A stretch of 64,000 nucleotides of DNA from Corallococcus sp. EGB (GCF_019968905.1 NZ_CP079946.1:6297356-6361355), one strand, 5' to 3'. Shown: positions 8,571 to 17,128, counted from the first letter of the stretch. The notes: generated by a model from the sequence alone, not told the origin. Numbers and translations are program-made.

Positions 8571-8642
8571 GGCCCTGTCGTCTAGTGGTTAGGACGGAGC
8601 CCTCTCACGGCTCAAACTCGGGTTCGAATCCCGGCAGGGTCA
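8571..8642 (+). tRNA. tRNA-Glu (anticodon CTC)
   Basis: Acceptor GGCCCTG pairs with CAGGGTC with one G-T wobble, and the discriminator is A at 8642. The anticodon arm GAGCC-CTCTCAC-GGCTC gives CTC, reading GAG. The T arm GGGTTCGAATCCC is canonical. No CCA is encoded. A strong hairpin starts seven bases after the tRNA. Confidence 0.95.
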
Positions 8643-8649
8643 CACTGAG

Positions 8650-8686
8650 ACGCCCACCTTCGAAAACGAAGGTGGGCGTTTCGCTT
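8650..8686 (+). terminator. Rho-independent terminator after the tRNA pair
   Basis: A perfect 13-bp stem (8650-8662 with 8667-8679) closes on the loop AAAA and is followed by TTCGCTTT. It terminates the tRNA transcript and, being palindromic, may also serve the minus-strand REC gene ending at 8760. Confidence 0.85.
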
Positions 8687-8759
8687 TGCGGGCTTGGACG
8701 CCTGTGCCTGGAGACGGATGCGGCCGGGTGGCCGCTCCCCCGCCACGCGCTTTCCTGCC

Positions 8760-9728
8760 TCAGGACACGGCGGGGATGCTCTGGCGGAACGCGTCCAGCG
8801 CCGCGGTGAGCCGCTGCTGGGCGCGCTGGATGCCCCGGCGCATCAGCAGCATGCGCACCTTCTCCGGCAGCACGCGGGCGGCGTTGGATTGCCCGTAGCC
8901 CACCAGGTCCATGCGCAGGGTGATGGCCTCCAAGAGGTCGCTCAGGTCGGCGTCGGCGCCGGCCAGCAGCACCACGTCCGGGGAGCGCCCCTGGAGGCGC
9001 TCCGCCAGCGTGTGCCACTGTGGATCCCCGGTCTCCACCACCACCACGTCCGCGCTCTCCAGTTGGGGCGAGTACGGCGGCAGCTCCACCACTTCGAAGT
9101 CCGCGTCGCGCAGCACCTTCACGGCCTCGGCGCTGCCCACCACCGCGACGCTGCCGCCGTGGCCCATGCGCACCGCCTGCTCATAGTTGCGCAGCTCCAT
9201 CTCCAGCGCTTCGTGCGCGGGCTCCGGAGCGTCCCGGCCCGCGTCCAACAGCGCGGCGGCCTGACGGGCCATCTCCCGGGCGCCGTCTCGCGTGCGCACG
9301 CGCTCCGAGCGGCGCTCCAGCGCGGCGCGCACCTTGGCGCGCAGCACGCGCAGGTCGTCGAAGGGCTTCACGATGTAGTCGCTGGCGCCGGCGGCGAACG
9401 CGGCGATGACGGACTCGGAGCTGGCGTACGCGGTGATCATCACCGCCTCCAGCGCGGGCTGCATCCGCCGCGCCTCCGCGATGAGCTCCACCCCGCCCAT
9501 GCCGGGCAGGTTCTTGTCCGTCACCAGCACGTCGAAGCGCTGGTCCTTCAGGAGGGCGAGCGCCTCCTCCGCGCTGCCCACGGGAGAGATGATGAGGTCC
9601 GCCTCCCGCCCCAGCAGGCGCACGCAGATGTCGAGCACCACCGGCTCGTCATCCACCAGCAGAACCTTCGAGGCGAGCGTCCCCCGCCCTTCCCCTTCAC
9701 CTTCACCGGTCTCAAACGGGAGATCCAT
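8760..9728 (-). CDS. Response-regulator (REC) protein with uncharacterised C-terminal region
   Basis: 322 residues from ATG 9728; an in-frame GTG at 9746 is an alternative, and neither has a clear ribosome site. A Gly/Glu-rich start (about 7-16) precedes a CheY-like receiver at about 20-140: acidic pair in LLVDDEP, phospho-acceptor D71 in VLVTDKNLPG, the conserved Thr in VMITAYA and Lys in YIVKPFDD. The remaining 180 residues contain a helical linker and an alpha/beta part with VAVVGSAEAVKVL, VVVVETGDPQW and VVLLAGADADL, which looks like a second, degenerate receiver-like fold without acceptor Asp. No DNA-binding output is visible. A stand-alone regulator acting by protein contact is likely. 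Confidence 0.85.
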   Translation of the reverse strand: MDLPFETGEGEGEGRGTLASKVLLVDDEPVVLDICVRLLGREADLIISPVGSAEEALALLKDQRFDVLVTDKNLPGMGGVELIAEARRMQPALEAVMITAYASSESVIAAFAAGASDYIVKPFDDLRVLRAKVRAALERRSERVRTRDGAREMARQAAALLDAGRDAPEPAHEALEMELRNYEQAVRMGHGGSVAVVGSAEAVKVLRDADFEVVELPPYSPQLESADVVVVETGDPQWHTLAERLQGRSPDVVLLAGADADLSDLLEAITLRMDLVGYGQSNAARVLPEKVRMLLMRRGIQRAQQRLTAALDAFRQSIPAVS

Positions 9729-9800
9729 GAATTGGGAGGATCGCACAGCTCACGGACAACTTCGAGGGTCGGAAGCAGTCGCTCCCACTATGCTCGGTCC

Positions 9801-10373
9801 GTGAGCTTCGAAGACGCGCTCCGGGAGAACCGGGTGCCGCCGCGGCTGGGTGACGTGCGGCTTTTCTACGACGAGGGCCGGCTGGTGGGGGAATCCCTCC
9901 CCCCTGTCTGGACGCTGCGGCTGCTACCCACGCTCTTCCTGGTCCTGGCCGCCGTGTGCACGGGGGTGGGGCTGCTGCTGCTCGTCCTGGACGCGGCCCG
10001 GACGCCAGGCCCCGCGGCCCTGCTCTTCGTGCTGGCGGGAGGCCTGGTGGGCGGCGCGCTGGTGACGGAGGCCCGGCTGAGGCGGCGCCGCTTCGTGCTG
10101 CACTTCAAGACGGAGTCGCTGCGGCTGGAGACGCTCGCGTGGGCCCCGGGCGCGGCGCGCACGGAGGTCTTCCCCTTCGACGACGTGCGGGCGGTGCACA
10201 TCGTCCAGCCGCCGAAGGGGGGATACGCACTCGTGGTGGAGTACGGCCCGGAAGGCGTGCTCCGGCGCGCACTCCTGGTGCGGGACGTGCGGCCGCAGGA
10301 GAGCGACACCCTCTACCGGGTGTGGCGGCTCCTGCACAACGCGTTCGGGCTCAAGGGAGCGGGGCTCGCTTGA
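9801..10373 (+). CDS. Small membrane protein, PH-like, unknown function
   Basis: 190 residues from a GTG start. Two adjacent membrane helices (about 42-66 and 74-94) are followed by a cytosolic domain of about 95 residues with alternating beta strands (FVLHFKTESLRLETL, FPFDDVRAVHI, YALVVEYGPEG). This order resembles bacterial membrane proteins with a PH-like domain, but the family is not certain. TATGCT at 9789-9794 ends six bases before the GTG, so the mRNA is probably leaderless; the longer open frame upstream is a shadow of the REC gene. Its last 23 bases overlap the 3' end of the convergent kinase gene. Confidence 0.75.
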   Translation: MSFEDALRENRVPPRLGDVRLFYDEGRLVGESLPPVWTLRLLPTLFLVLAAVCTGVGLLLLVLDAARTPGPAALLFVLAGGLVGGALVTEARLRRRRFVLHFKTESLRLETLAWAPGAARTEVFPFDDVRAVHIVQPPKGGYALVVEYGPEGVLRRALLVRDVRPQESDTLYRVWRLLHNAFGLKGAGLA

Positions 10374-11508
10374 AGGTGAGCTCGATTTCGGTGCCCTCGC
10401 CCGGCGTGGACGACAGGCGCAGCTGACCGCCGAACTGGGTCACCAGCTCCCGGCAGATGGAAAGCCCCAGCCCCGTGCCGATGCCCACCGGCTTCGTGGT
10501 GAACAGCGGCTGGAACACGCGCTCCTGGAGCGCCACGGGGATGCCGCACCCGTTGTCCACCACGGACAGCACCACGTCCTCATCGCGCGCCTCCCACCGC
10601 ACGTCGATGCGGCCCGGACGGCCCGTGCCCTCCATGGCCTGCGCCGCGTTGACGATGAGGTTGAGCAGCACCTGGCACAGCTTCACCGGCCCGAAGACGA
10701 TGCGGATGGGCTCGCCGCTGCTGGTGAGCCGCGCCCGGTCACGCACCTCCGCCCGCGCCAGCTTCACCGCGAACGACACGACCTCCGCCACGTCCGCGGT
10801 GGCCTCCATGTCCTCGCCGCGCGCCTGCGCGCGCAGGCCCAGCGCCACTCCGCGCAGATGGCTGGCGCCCTCGGACAGGTCCTTGATGAGCGACGGCAGG
10901 TCCTCGATGGTGGCGGACACCTCCGCGTCTGGATCCGTGGCCAGGTGGCGCGACACGTACTGCACCACCCGCTCCATGTCGCGCTGGAGCGACGACACGT
11001 TCTGCGTGAGGTAGCCCACCGGGCCCATCAGCTCGTGCGCGATGCCCGCCGTCACCTGCCCCAGCGTGGCCAGACGCTCGGACTTCATCATCCGGCCTTC
11101 CACCTCGCGGATGCGCAGCTCCAGCCGGGCAATCTTGAGCGCGTCCTCCAGCGCCGCCAGCAGCTCCGCGCGGTCCCACGGCTTGACGAAGTAGCGCGTC
11201 ACCTGGCCGCGGTTCACCGCGTCGATGACGGCCTGCATGTCCGCGTACGCCGTCACCAGCATGCGCTTGGCGTCCGGCGCGATGGTGCGGGCGCGCTCCA
11301 GCAACTCCACGCCCGTCATCCCCGGCATGCGCTGGTCCGACAGCACCACGCCAATCTCCCCGCGCCGCTGCTCCAGCAGCGCCAGGGCCTCGTTGGGGGA
11401 CGAGCACCGGAAGATGCGAAACCGCTGCCCGAAGTTGGCGTCGAACACCCTCAGGTTGAGGGCGTCGTCGTCCACGTACAGCACGGCGGGCAGGTCCGAG
11501 GCGTTCAT
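10351..11508 (-). CDS. REC-histidine kinase hybrid (soluble)
   Basis: 385 residues from ATG 11508, chosen because AGGAG lies eight bases upstream. An N-terminal receiver (about 8-125) has DDD at 13-15 and acceptor D58 in LSDQRMPG, with Lys in FVKPWD. A helical linker leads to HisKA with H158 in AGIAHELMGP, then HATPase_c with the N box LNLIVNAAQAME, G1 VVDNGCGIP and G2 GTGLGLSI. No membrane segment. Such receiver-first kinases are usually controlled by phosphorylation from another kinase. No partner regulator adjoins it except the REC protein 600 bases away on the same strand. Confidence 0.93.
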   Translation of the reverse strand: MNASDLPAVLYVDDDALNLRVFDANFGQRFRIFRCSSPNEALALLEQRRGEIGVVLSDQRMPGMTGVELLERARTIAPDAKRMLVTAYADMQAVIDAVNRGQVTRYFVKPWDRAELLAALEDALKIARLELRIREVEGRMMKSERLATLGQVTAGIAHELMGPVGYLTQNVSSLQRDMERVVQYVSRHLATDPDAEVSATIEDLPSLIKDLSEGASHLRGVALGLRAQARGEDMEATADVAEVVSFAVKLARAEVRDRARLTSSGEPIRIVFGPVKLCQVLLNLIVNAAQAMEGTGRPGRIDVRWEARDEDVVLSVVDNGCGIPVALQERVFQPLFTTKPVGIGTGLGLSICRELVTQFGGQLRLSSTPGEGTEIELTFKRAPLP

Positions 11509-11643
11509 GGAGCTCCTCCAGACCATGGCTTCCTCATCCGGAAGACAGGCTGGTCGCACCGAACATAACGCGCACGTCGGACCGCGCGCCTGGGGGTACC
11601 TTGTACCCAGGCCGGAACCGAACGTCGCACGGTGGACTTCTCC

Positions 11644-11916
11644 TCAGCGGGAGGCGTTCCCAAGCGTGAGGGCCACCATGTCCGCCGAGGAGAAACGGCC
11701 CCGGGGCAGCGTGCCCAGCAGCGACACCACGTGCGAGGGCGCCTCGTTCTCCCGCGCCACCCAGACCAGCTGCTCCGCGGTGAGCGGATACACGGCGCCG
11801 CGCAGCGCCTGCTGTAGCGAGTGCGCCAGGGACACCGTCGGGGTCGGCGGGACCGGTGAAGGCTCCACCTCCCGCAGTCCAAGTCCCAGGCGCTCGCGAG
11901 TCATGTCGTCGTTCAT
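11644..11916 (-). CDS. DUF2795-like small protein
   Basis: 90 residues from ATG 11916; the open frame continues upstream but that part is Arg/Ser-rich and unconvincing. The centre, LRGAVYPLTAEQLVWVARE followed by LLGTLPRGRFSSADMV, matches the short DUF2795 pattern in which a helix-turn-helix-like unit ends in an LP-x-x-x-F/Y motif. The function of that family is unknown. No signal peptide. It stands alone, divergent from the 68-residue protein at 12099. Confidence 0.65.
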   Translation of the reverse strand: MNDDMTRERLGLGLREVEPSPVPPTPTVSLAHSLQQALRGAVYPLTAEQLVWVARENEAPSHVVSLLGTLPRGRFSSADMVALTLGNASR

Positions 11917-12098
11917 TGGGTGAGAAGTTAAGCAGCGAACCGCTCCGGCTGCCGACCTTTTTCGCCGTCCGGAGGAGTCAGGCAGCCAGGCGCTCTGCCC
12001 CTCCATCCCACCGGGTGGCCCCGCCAGCGTGCGCGTCCCACCGTACCGCCACGGAACGCTCAACCCATGCCCCCCGCACCGGGGAGGAGTGACGCACC

Positions 12099-12305
12099 AT
12101 GGCGAACAAGAAGAACGAAGACGTGAAGCCCGTGAAGCACGTGGAGGCCACGCGCCCGGAGCCGTGGCCCGGCATCAAGGGCCGCAGCCCGGAGCACGAG
12201 GAGGACCTGGAGACGGGCACGCGCCGCGCGGACCAGGCGGAGGTGACGGAGGCCCAGCGCAAGCTGGAGGAGGACGTCGAGTCGGACGAGCCGAAGCGGG
12301 AGTAG
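12099..12305 (+). CDS. Small highly charged protein, unknown function
   Basis: 68 residues, almost entirely Lys, Glu, Asp, Arg and Pro, with no hydrophobic core, so likely disordered. GGGGAGGAG ends nine bases before the ATG, a strong ribosome site that supports it as a real gene despite the size. A GC-rich hairpin follows 14 bases after the stop. No recognisable motif. Confidence 0.7.
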   Translation: MANKKNEDVKPVKHVEATRPEPWPGIKGRSPEHEEDLETGTRRADQAEVTEAQRKLEEDVESDEPKRE

Positions 12306-12318
12306 CCCAAGCCATGCC

Positions 12319-12347
12319 CCGCCCCCGTGCGTGTCACACGGGGGCGG
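12319..12347. terminator. Bidirectional hairpin between convergent genes
   Basis: An 11-bp perfect stem (12319-12329 with 12337-12347) and a 7-base loop separate the convergent 68-residue gene and pdhC. There is no T tract on either side, so it may slow polymerase or protect 3' ends rather than act as a classical terminator. Confidence 0.55.
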
Positions 12348-12368
12348 AGGCGGCGGACCGCTCGACCG

Positions 12369-14009
12369 CTAGAACAACAGCCGCGAGGGGTGCTCCAGGA
12401 GCCCCTTCAGCTCGCGGAGGTACTCCGCGCCGGTGGCCCCGTCGATGACGCGGTGGTCACCCGACAGCGTCACCGTCATCATCTTGCGCACCGCCAGCTG
12501 GCCGTCACGCACCACGGCCTTCTCCGCCACGGCGCCCACCGCGATGATGGCGGACTGGGGCGGGTTGATGACGGCGATGAACTGGTCGATGCCGTACATG
12601 CCCAGGTTGCTCACGGTGAGCGAGCCGCCCGTGTACTCGGCCGGCTTCAGGGCGCGCTTGCGGGCGCGCTCCGCCATGTCGCGGGACTCGGCGGAGATGG
12701 CCTGCAGCCCCTTGAGGTCCGCGTCGCGGATGACGGGGGTGATCAGCCCGTCCTCGATGGCGACGGCGATGCCCACGTCCACGGTGCCGAAGTGCAGCAC
12801 CTGGTCGCCCTGGAGCGACACGTTCATCTTCGGTGAACGCCGCAGCGCGATGGCCGCCGCCTTCACGATGATGTCGTTGACGGACACCTTGAGGTCCAGC
12901 GCCTTGGCCTCCTCGCGGATCTTCACCGCGGCGTCCATCTCCACCTCCACCGTGAGGTAGAAGTGCGGCACGCCGGGCTTCACTTCCGACATGCGCTGGC
13001 CAATGACCTTGCGCATGGAGGACATGGGCACCGCCTGCGGCTCCGGACGCGTGCCGAAGGCGCGAACCTCCGGCTGTGCCGGAGCCTTCTTCGCCGCCGG
13101 CGCCTGCACGGGAGCCTTCGCCAGGCCCTGGCCCAGCGCCTGCTCCACGTCGCGCTTCACCACGCGGCCCAGGGGACCGGTGCCACGCACCTGGTTCAGG
13201 TCCAGCCCGCGCTCCTGGGCCATGCGCTTCGCCAGGGGGCTCGCGCGCAGCCGGCCGCCACCGCCAGAGGCAGGAGCCTCACGGCGCAGCGGAACGACCT
13301 GGCCCCCGGCGGGCGCGGACGGAGCCGCGGCGGGAGCGGGAGCCTTCGGCGCGGCCGGAGCCTGGGGCGCGGCCGCCGGAGCGGAAGTCCCCGCCTTGGC
13401 ACCCTTGGGCGCGAGGAACGCGATGGGCGCGCCGACCTTGGCCATGTCACCCGCCCGCACCGTGATGCGCGCGAGCGTGCCGTCGTCGTACGCCTCCACC
13501 TCGAGGTTGGACTTGTCCGTCTCCACCTCGGCGATGGCGTCCCCGGAGGAGACCTTGTCCCCCTCCTTCTTGAGCCACTTGACGATCTTCCCCTCCGTCA
13601 TCGTCGGGGAGAGCGAAGGCATCAGGATGGCAATCCCTTCGCCCGCGCCGCTGGCGGCGGGGGCCGGGGCCTGCTCGGGAGGCTTCGGCGCGGCGGGGGG
13701 AGCGGCGGCCTTCGGGGCCTCCGTCTTCTGGGGCGCGGGAGCCGAAGGCGCTCCGCCGGTGGCCTTCTCACCCTGCGCGCCGAGGTAGCCGATGGGGGCG
13801 CCAACAGCGGCGACCTCGCCCTCGGGCACGGCGATTTGGATGAGATAGCCGTCGTCGAAGGCTTCCACCTCGAGGTTGGACTTGTCGGTCTCCACCTCGG
13901 CGATGGCGTCTCCGGAGGAGACCTTGTCTCCCACCTTCTTCAGCCACTTGACGATCTTCCCCTCCTTCATCGTCGGGGAAAGGCTGGGCATCTGGATGGG
14001 CGTCGCCAT
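12369..14009 (-). CDS. pdhC: Pyruvate dehydrogenase E2, dihydrolipoamide acetyltransferase
   Basis: 546 residues. Two lipoyl domains (about 1-80 and 124-205) each carry ETDKSNLEVEA with the lipoylated Lys at 43 and 166. Ala/Pro linkers lead to a peripheral-subunit-binding domain with RASPLAKRMAQERGLDL and GTGPLGRVVKRDV. The catalytic domain ends with DHRVIDGATG, in which H519 and D523 form the acetyltransferase motif. The enzyme transfers acetyl groups from lipoamide to CoA and forms the core of the complex. The two lipoyl repeats are about 90 percent identical in DNA. Last gene of pdhA-pdhB-pdhC, six bases after pdhB. Confidence 0.96.
   Translation of the reverse strand: MATPIQMPSLSPTMKEGKIVKWLKKVGDKVSSGDAIAEVETDKSNLEVEAFDDGYLIQIAVPEGEVAAVGAPIGYLGAQGEKATGGAPSAPAPQKTEAPKAAAPPAAPKPPEQAPAPAASGAGEGIAILMPSLSPTMTEGKIVKWLKKEGDKVSSGDAIAEVETDKSNLEVEAYDDGTLARITVRAGDMAKVGAPIAFLAPKGAKAGTSAPAAAPQAPAAPKAPAPAAAPSAPAGGQVVPLRREAPASGGGGRLRASPLAKRMAQERGLDLNQVRGTGPLGRVVKRDVEQALGQGLAKAPVQAPAAKKAPAQPEVRAFGTRPEPQAVPMSSMRKVIGQRMSEVKPGVPHFYLTVEVEMDAAVKIREEAKALDLKVSVNDIIVKAAAIALRRSPKMNVSLQGDQVLHFGTVDVGIAVAIEDGLITPVIRDADLKGLQAISAESRDMAERARKRALKPAEYTGGSLTVSNLGMYGIDQFIAVINPPQSAIIAVGAVAEKAVVRDGQLAVRKMMTVTLSGDHRVIDGATGAEYLRELKGLLEHPSRLLF
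13482..13630 (-). repeat. Lipoyl-domain DNA repeat, copy 2
   Basis: 149 bases encoding most of the second lipoyl domain of pdhC. It differs from 13851-13999 at about 15 positions by hand count, with no gaps. Confidence 0.8.
13851..13999 (-). repeat. Lipoyl-domain DNA repeat, copy 1
   Basis: 149 bases encoding most of the first lipoyl domain of pdhC; partner of 13482-13630, offset 369 bases (123 codons) in the same frame. Confidence 0.8.
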
Positions 14010-14015
14010 ACGCGT

Positions 14016-15002
14016 TCAGGCTCCCTCGCGGTACAGGACCTTCTTGATGGCGGCGATGATCTTGGGCGCGTCCGGCTGGGTCGCGTTCTCCAGGTTCGCC
14101 GCATAGGACATGTTCACATCCAACCCGGTGACGCGCACGATGGGCGCGTCCAGGTCGTCGAACGCCTGGGACTGGATGAGGTCCACCACGGACGCGCCAA
14201 CACCGGCCAGCGCCCAGCCCTCTTCACAGATGACCACGCGGTTCGTCTTGCGCACGCTCGCGAGGATGGCCTCCTCGTCCAGGGGCCGCAGGGTGCGCAG
14301 GTCCAGCACCTCCACGCTGATGCCTTCCTTCGCCAGGGCCTCCGCGGCCTCCATGCAGAAGTAGTACATCCGGCTCCAGGTGATCAGCGTGACGTCCGTG
14401 CCCTCACGCTTCACGTCCGCCTTGCCCAGGGGAACGAGGTGCTCGCCCTCCGGCACCTCTCCCTTGATGGCGTAGAGGCGCTCGCCCTCGAACATGACCA
14501 CCGGGTTCTCGTCCCGGATGGCGCTCTTGAGCATGCCCTTGGCGTCCGCCGGGGTCGCCGGGGCAATCACCTTCAGGCCGGGGAAGTGCGCGTAGTTGGC
14601 CTCCAGCGCCTGGCTGTGCTGGCTGGAGAGCCGGCCGCCCGCGCCACCCGGGCCGCGGAACACGATGGGGCAGCGCAACTGGCCGCCGCTCATGTGCCGC
14701 AGCTTGGCCGCGTTGTTGACGATCTGATCCATCGCCAGGATGGCGAAGTTCCAGGTCATCATCTCCACGACCGGACGCAGGCCCACCGCCGCCGCGCCCA
14801 CGCTGAGGCCGGTGAAGCCCAGCTCGCTGATGGGCGCGTCGATGATGCGCGCGCTGCCAAACCTGTCCAACAGTCCCTGGGACACCTTGAACGCGCCGTT
14901 GTAACGGCCCACTTCCTCGCCAATGAGGAACACATTGGCGTCGCGCTCCATCTCCTCGGCGAGCGCCTGGTTCAACGCTTCGCGATACATCAACTCGGGC
15001 AT
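14016..15002 (-). CDS. pdhB: Pyruvate dehydrogenase E1 beta subunit
   Basis: 328 residues, the usual length. Conserved thiamine-diphosphate-side features include LIGEEVGRYNGAF, the DAPISELGFTG segment with its cofactor-activating Glu, and GGRLSSQHSQ near the active site. The C-terminal transketolase-type domain carries VEVLDLRTLRPLD. With PdhA it decarboxylates pyruvate and acetylates lipoamide on E2. ATG 15002 is chosen because GGAG lies seven bases upstream and a longer frame adds unrelated residues. It follows pdhA by 53 bases. Confidence 0.96.
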   Translation of the reverse strand: MPELMYREALNQALAEEMERDANVFLIGEEVGRYNGAFKVSQGLLDRFGSARIIDAPISELGFTGLSVGAAAVGLRPVVEMMTWNFAILAMDQIVNNAAKLRHMSGGQLRCPIVFRGPGGAGGRLSSQHSQALEANYAHFPGLKVIAPATPADAKGMLKSAIRDENPVVMFEGERLYAIKGEVPEGEHLVPLGKADVKREGTDVTLITWSRMYYFCMEAAEALAKEGISVEVLDLRTLRPLDEEAILASVRKTNRVVICEEGWALAGVGASVVDLIQSQAFDDLDAPIVRVTGLDVNMSYAANLENATQPDAPKIIAAIKKVLYREGA

Positions 15003-15055
15003 CGTCGGCTCCGAACTCGAATCTCGAAAGGGTTGTGGCTGATGGAACGTGAGCG

Positions 15056-16183
15056 CTAGCGGCTCAGGCCCGCCTTCTTGTCCGCCTGCTCTGCCTCGGC
15101 GCGGGGCTCCAGGTCCCACGTCACCTTCAGCTCCTGGCCCGACGGGTACTTCGGCCAGTTGGTGACCTTCACGCCCAGCACGCGCTCACGCGGACGAACG
15201 TCCTCCTCGCCCGGCTCCACGATGGTGTCGCGCCACAGCTCGTCCACGCTGGGCTCGGGCGACTCGTCGGCGAACTTCACCGCCGCGTCCACCGTGCGCT
15301 TCTCCTCTTCTTCAATGGCTTCGAAGTCCGCGTCGGTGAGGCCATAGCCCTGCTTCATGGCGAACTCGCGCAGCTTCGGGATGGGGTCGCCCTTGCGCTC
15401 GTCCTCCACCTCCTGCTTGGTGCGGTAGTTCGCCGGGTCCGCCATCGAGTGGCCGCGGAAGCGGTACGTGTTCGCCTCCAGCAGCACGGGGCCCTTGCCC
15501 GCGCGGCAGTACGCGGCGGCGTCCTTCACCGCCTCGTACATCTTGAGGACGTCCATGCCGTCCACCGCCTCGCCGCGCATGCCGTACGCGGAGGCGCGCT
15601 TGTGGATCTCCGGCACCGCGGACGTGCGCGCGATGGCCGTGCCCATGCCGTAGCGGTTGTTCTCGCAGATGTAGATGACCGGCAGCTTCCACTTCTGCGC
15701 CATGTTGAAGGTCTCGTGGAACGAGCCCTGGTTGGCGGCCGCGTCGCCGAAGTAGCACACCGTGACGCGGTCTTCGTTGCGATAGCGGCTGGCGAAGGCC
15801 ATGCCCGCCGCGAGCGGAATCTGCCCGCCGACGATGCCGTAGCCGCCGTAGAAGTGGTGCTCGATGTCGAAGATGTGCATCGAGCCGCCCTTGCCCTTGC
15901 TGTAGCCGGTGCCCCGGCCGAACAGCTCCGCCATGATCATCCCGGCGTCGCTGCCGCGCGCCAGCGGCTGTCCGTGGTCGCGGTAGGCGGACAGCATGTA
16001 GTCATCCGGGCGGATGGCCTCGTTGCAGCCCACCGCCACGGCCTCCTGGCCGATGTAGAGGTGGCAGAAGCCGGCGATCTTCCCCAGCGTGTACTGCTGG
16101 CCGGCCCGCTCCTCGAAGCGGCGCATGAGGTACATCTTCCGGTACATCGTCAACAACAGGTCCTTCGAGTACGCGCTGGCCAC
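15056..16183 (-). CDS. pdhA: Pyruvate dehydrogenase E1 alpha subunit
   Basis: 375 residues. The ThDP-binding region is YFGDAAANQGSFHETFNMA, with GDx25-30N ending near ICENNRYGMGT; the substrate-side HLYIGQEAVAVG and the RFRGHSMADP loop are present. The GTG at 16183 is preferred because GGAGG sits nine bases before it and the family homology (YSKDLLLTMYRKMYLMRRFEE region) starts there. The extra 41 codons up to 16306 translate to Arg/Pro-rich sequence typical of non-coding DNA. First gene of the pdh operon. A glutamate-rich extension near residues 305-335 and a charged tail are slightly longer than in some homologues. Confidence 0.95.
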   Translation of the reverse strand: MASAYSKDLLLTMYRKMYLMRRFEERAGQQYTLGKIAGFCHLYIGQEAVAVGCNEAIRPDDYMLSAYRDHGQPLARGSDAGMIMAELFGRGTGYSKGKGGSMHIFDIEHHFYGGYGIVGGQIPLAAGMAFASRYRNEDRVTVCYFGDAAANQGSFHETFNMAQKWKLPVIYICENNRYGMGTAIARTSAVPEIHKRASAYGMRGEAVDGMDVLKMYEAVKDAAAYCRAGKGPVLLEANTYRFRGHSMADPANYRTKQEVEDERKGDPIPKLREFAMKQGYGLTDADFEAIEEEEKRTVDAAVKFADESPEPSVDELWRDTIVEPGEEDVRPRERVLGVKVTNWPKYPSGQELKVTWDLEPRAEAEQADKKAGLSR

Positions 16184-16315
16184 CGCGGCATGCCTCCGGT
16201 TGGGCCGCCCCTTGAAGACCCGAGGGGGAAAGGGCGGCGAACGCCGTGCGCCTCTTAGCGCGCGGCCATGGGACTTCCAAAGCCTTTCAGAAACGTCGTC
16301 CATCACGCCTTTCTT

Positions 16316-17101
16316 TCAGGCGCGGTGCGTCACGTCCTCCAGCGAGAAATGGGGCACCGACACGATGCCTTCCATCAGTTCCACGGCACGTCCCGAGTGG
16401 TCCGTGGCCAGGTGGATGACCGTCGCCTCCGGGAAGCGCCGACGGTAGTCATTGGCATGGGTGGGCTCGTTGTCGAACGCCGCCACCACGGTGCCCATGC
16501 GTCCCAGCCGCGCGTGCGCCTCGCGTTTGAACGCATCATCGTTCTCCGCGAGCGTGGGCTTCATGACGAGGTGCACGCGCCCGTCCTCTCCAGGCGGCGT
16601 CACCATCCCGCAGCGGGCCAGGCACGCGACGGTGCCCTCGCGCATCACCTCGTGACGGCCGGTGAGGTAGACGACCTGCGCGCCCGTGACGGCCACCGCC
16701 TGGGTGAACGCCGCCGCGCCTTCGATCGCCTCGTCGGAGACGCAGTAGGCGCTGGTGAAGAAGCGCTCCTGCCAGAAGGCGCGCGCGTCCGCGTAGCGCT
16801 GCTCCACCTCCGCGTCCTGCATGCCGCACGCGCGCATGGCGGCGCGCATGTCCCAGCCGGTGTCCCAGTGGTGCGGCTCGCACGCGGAGAGCAGGCTCAG
16901 TGACCGGGCGTCGCCGTACTCGCGCAGGATGCGGGCCTGGCGGGGCCGGTTGTCGAAGAGGGTGGAGTCCAGGTCGAACGCCAGCACGGCCTGGGGGCCG
17001 AGCGAGCGGGCCTTCTCCAGGATGCCCCGGAGCGTGGCGCGCCAGTCCGGCCGCACGCGTTGCTTGAAGTCTTCAAATGCCATGGACGCCGGAAGATACA
17101 T
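16316..17101 (-). CDS. HAD-superfamily hydrolase
   Basis: 261 residues. LAFDLDSTLFDN (40-51) is HAD motif I with D43 and D45; VVYLTGRHEVMREGT gives motif II; VAAFDNEPTHANDYR gives the acidic motif IV and ends with a segment on shared fate of the Asp pair. The insert after motif I is helical. No signal peptide, so cytoplasmic. The start may be ATG 17101 or ATG 17083 (MAFEDF); neither has a good ribosome site. It follows the membrane protein gene by 27 bases and may be co-transcribed. The substrate is unknown. Confidence 0.82.
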   Translation of the reverse strand: MYLPASMAFEDFKQRVRPDWRATLRGILEKARSLGPQAVLAFDLDSTLFDNRPRQARILREYGDARSLSLLSACEPHHWDTGWDMRAAMRACGMQDAEVEQRYADARAFWQERFFTSAYCVSDEAIEGAAAFTQAVAVTGAQVVYLTGRHEVMREGTVACLARCGMVTPPGEDGRVHLVMKPTLAENDDAFKREAHARLGRMGTVVAAFDNEPTHANDYRRRFPEATVIHLATDHSGRAVELMEGIVSVPHFSLEDVTHRA

Positions 17102-17128
17102 GCCCCCGGCGCGAGGCTGGCCATCAAA

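Noticed and set aside
12963-15059. A 698-codon plus-strand open frame
   Set aside because: It lies antisense to pdhC and pdhB, which have clear motifs; its translation is His/Arg/Leu-rich without domains.
16184-16306. Longer PdhA N-terminus
   Set aside because: The added 41 residues are Arg/Pro-rich and unlike the family; GGAGG plus GTG at 16183 fits homology.
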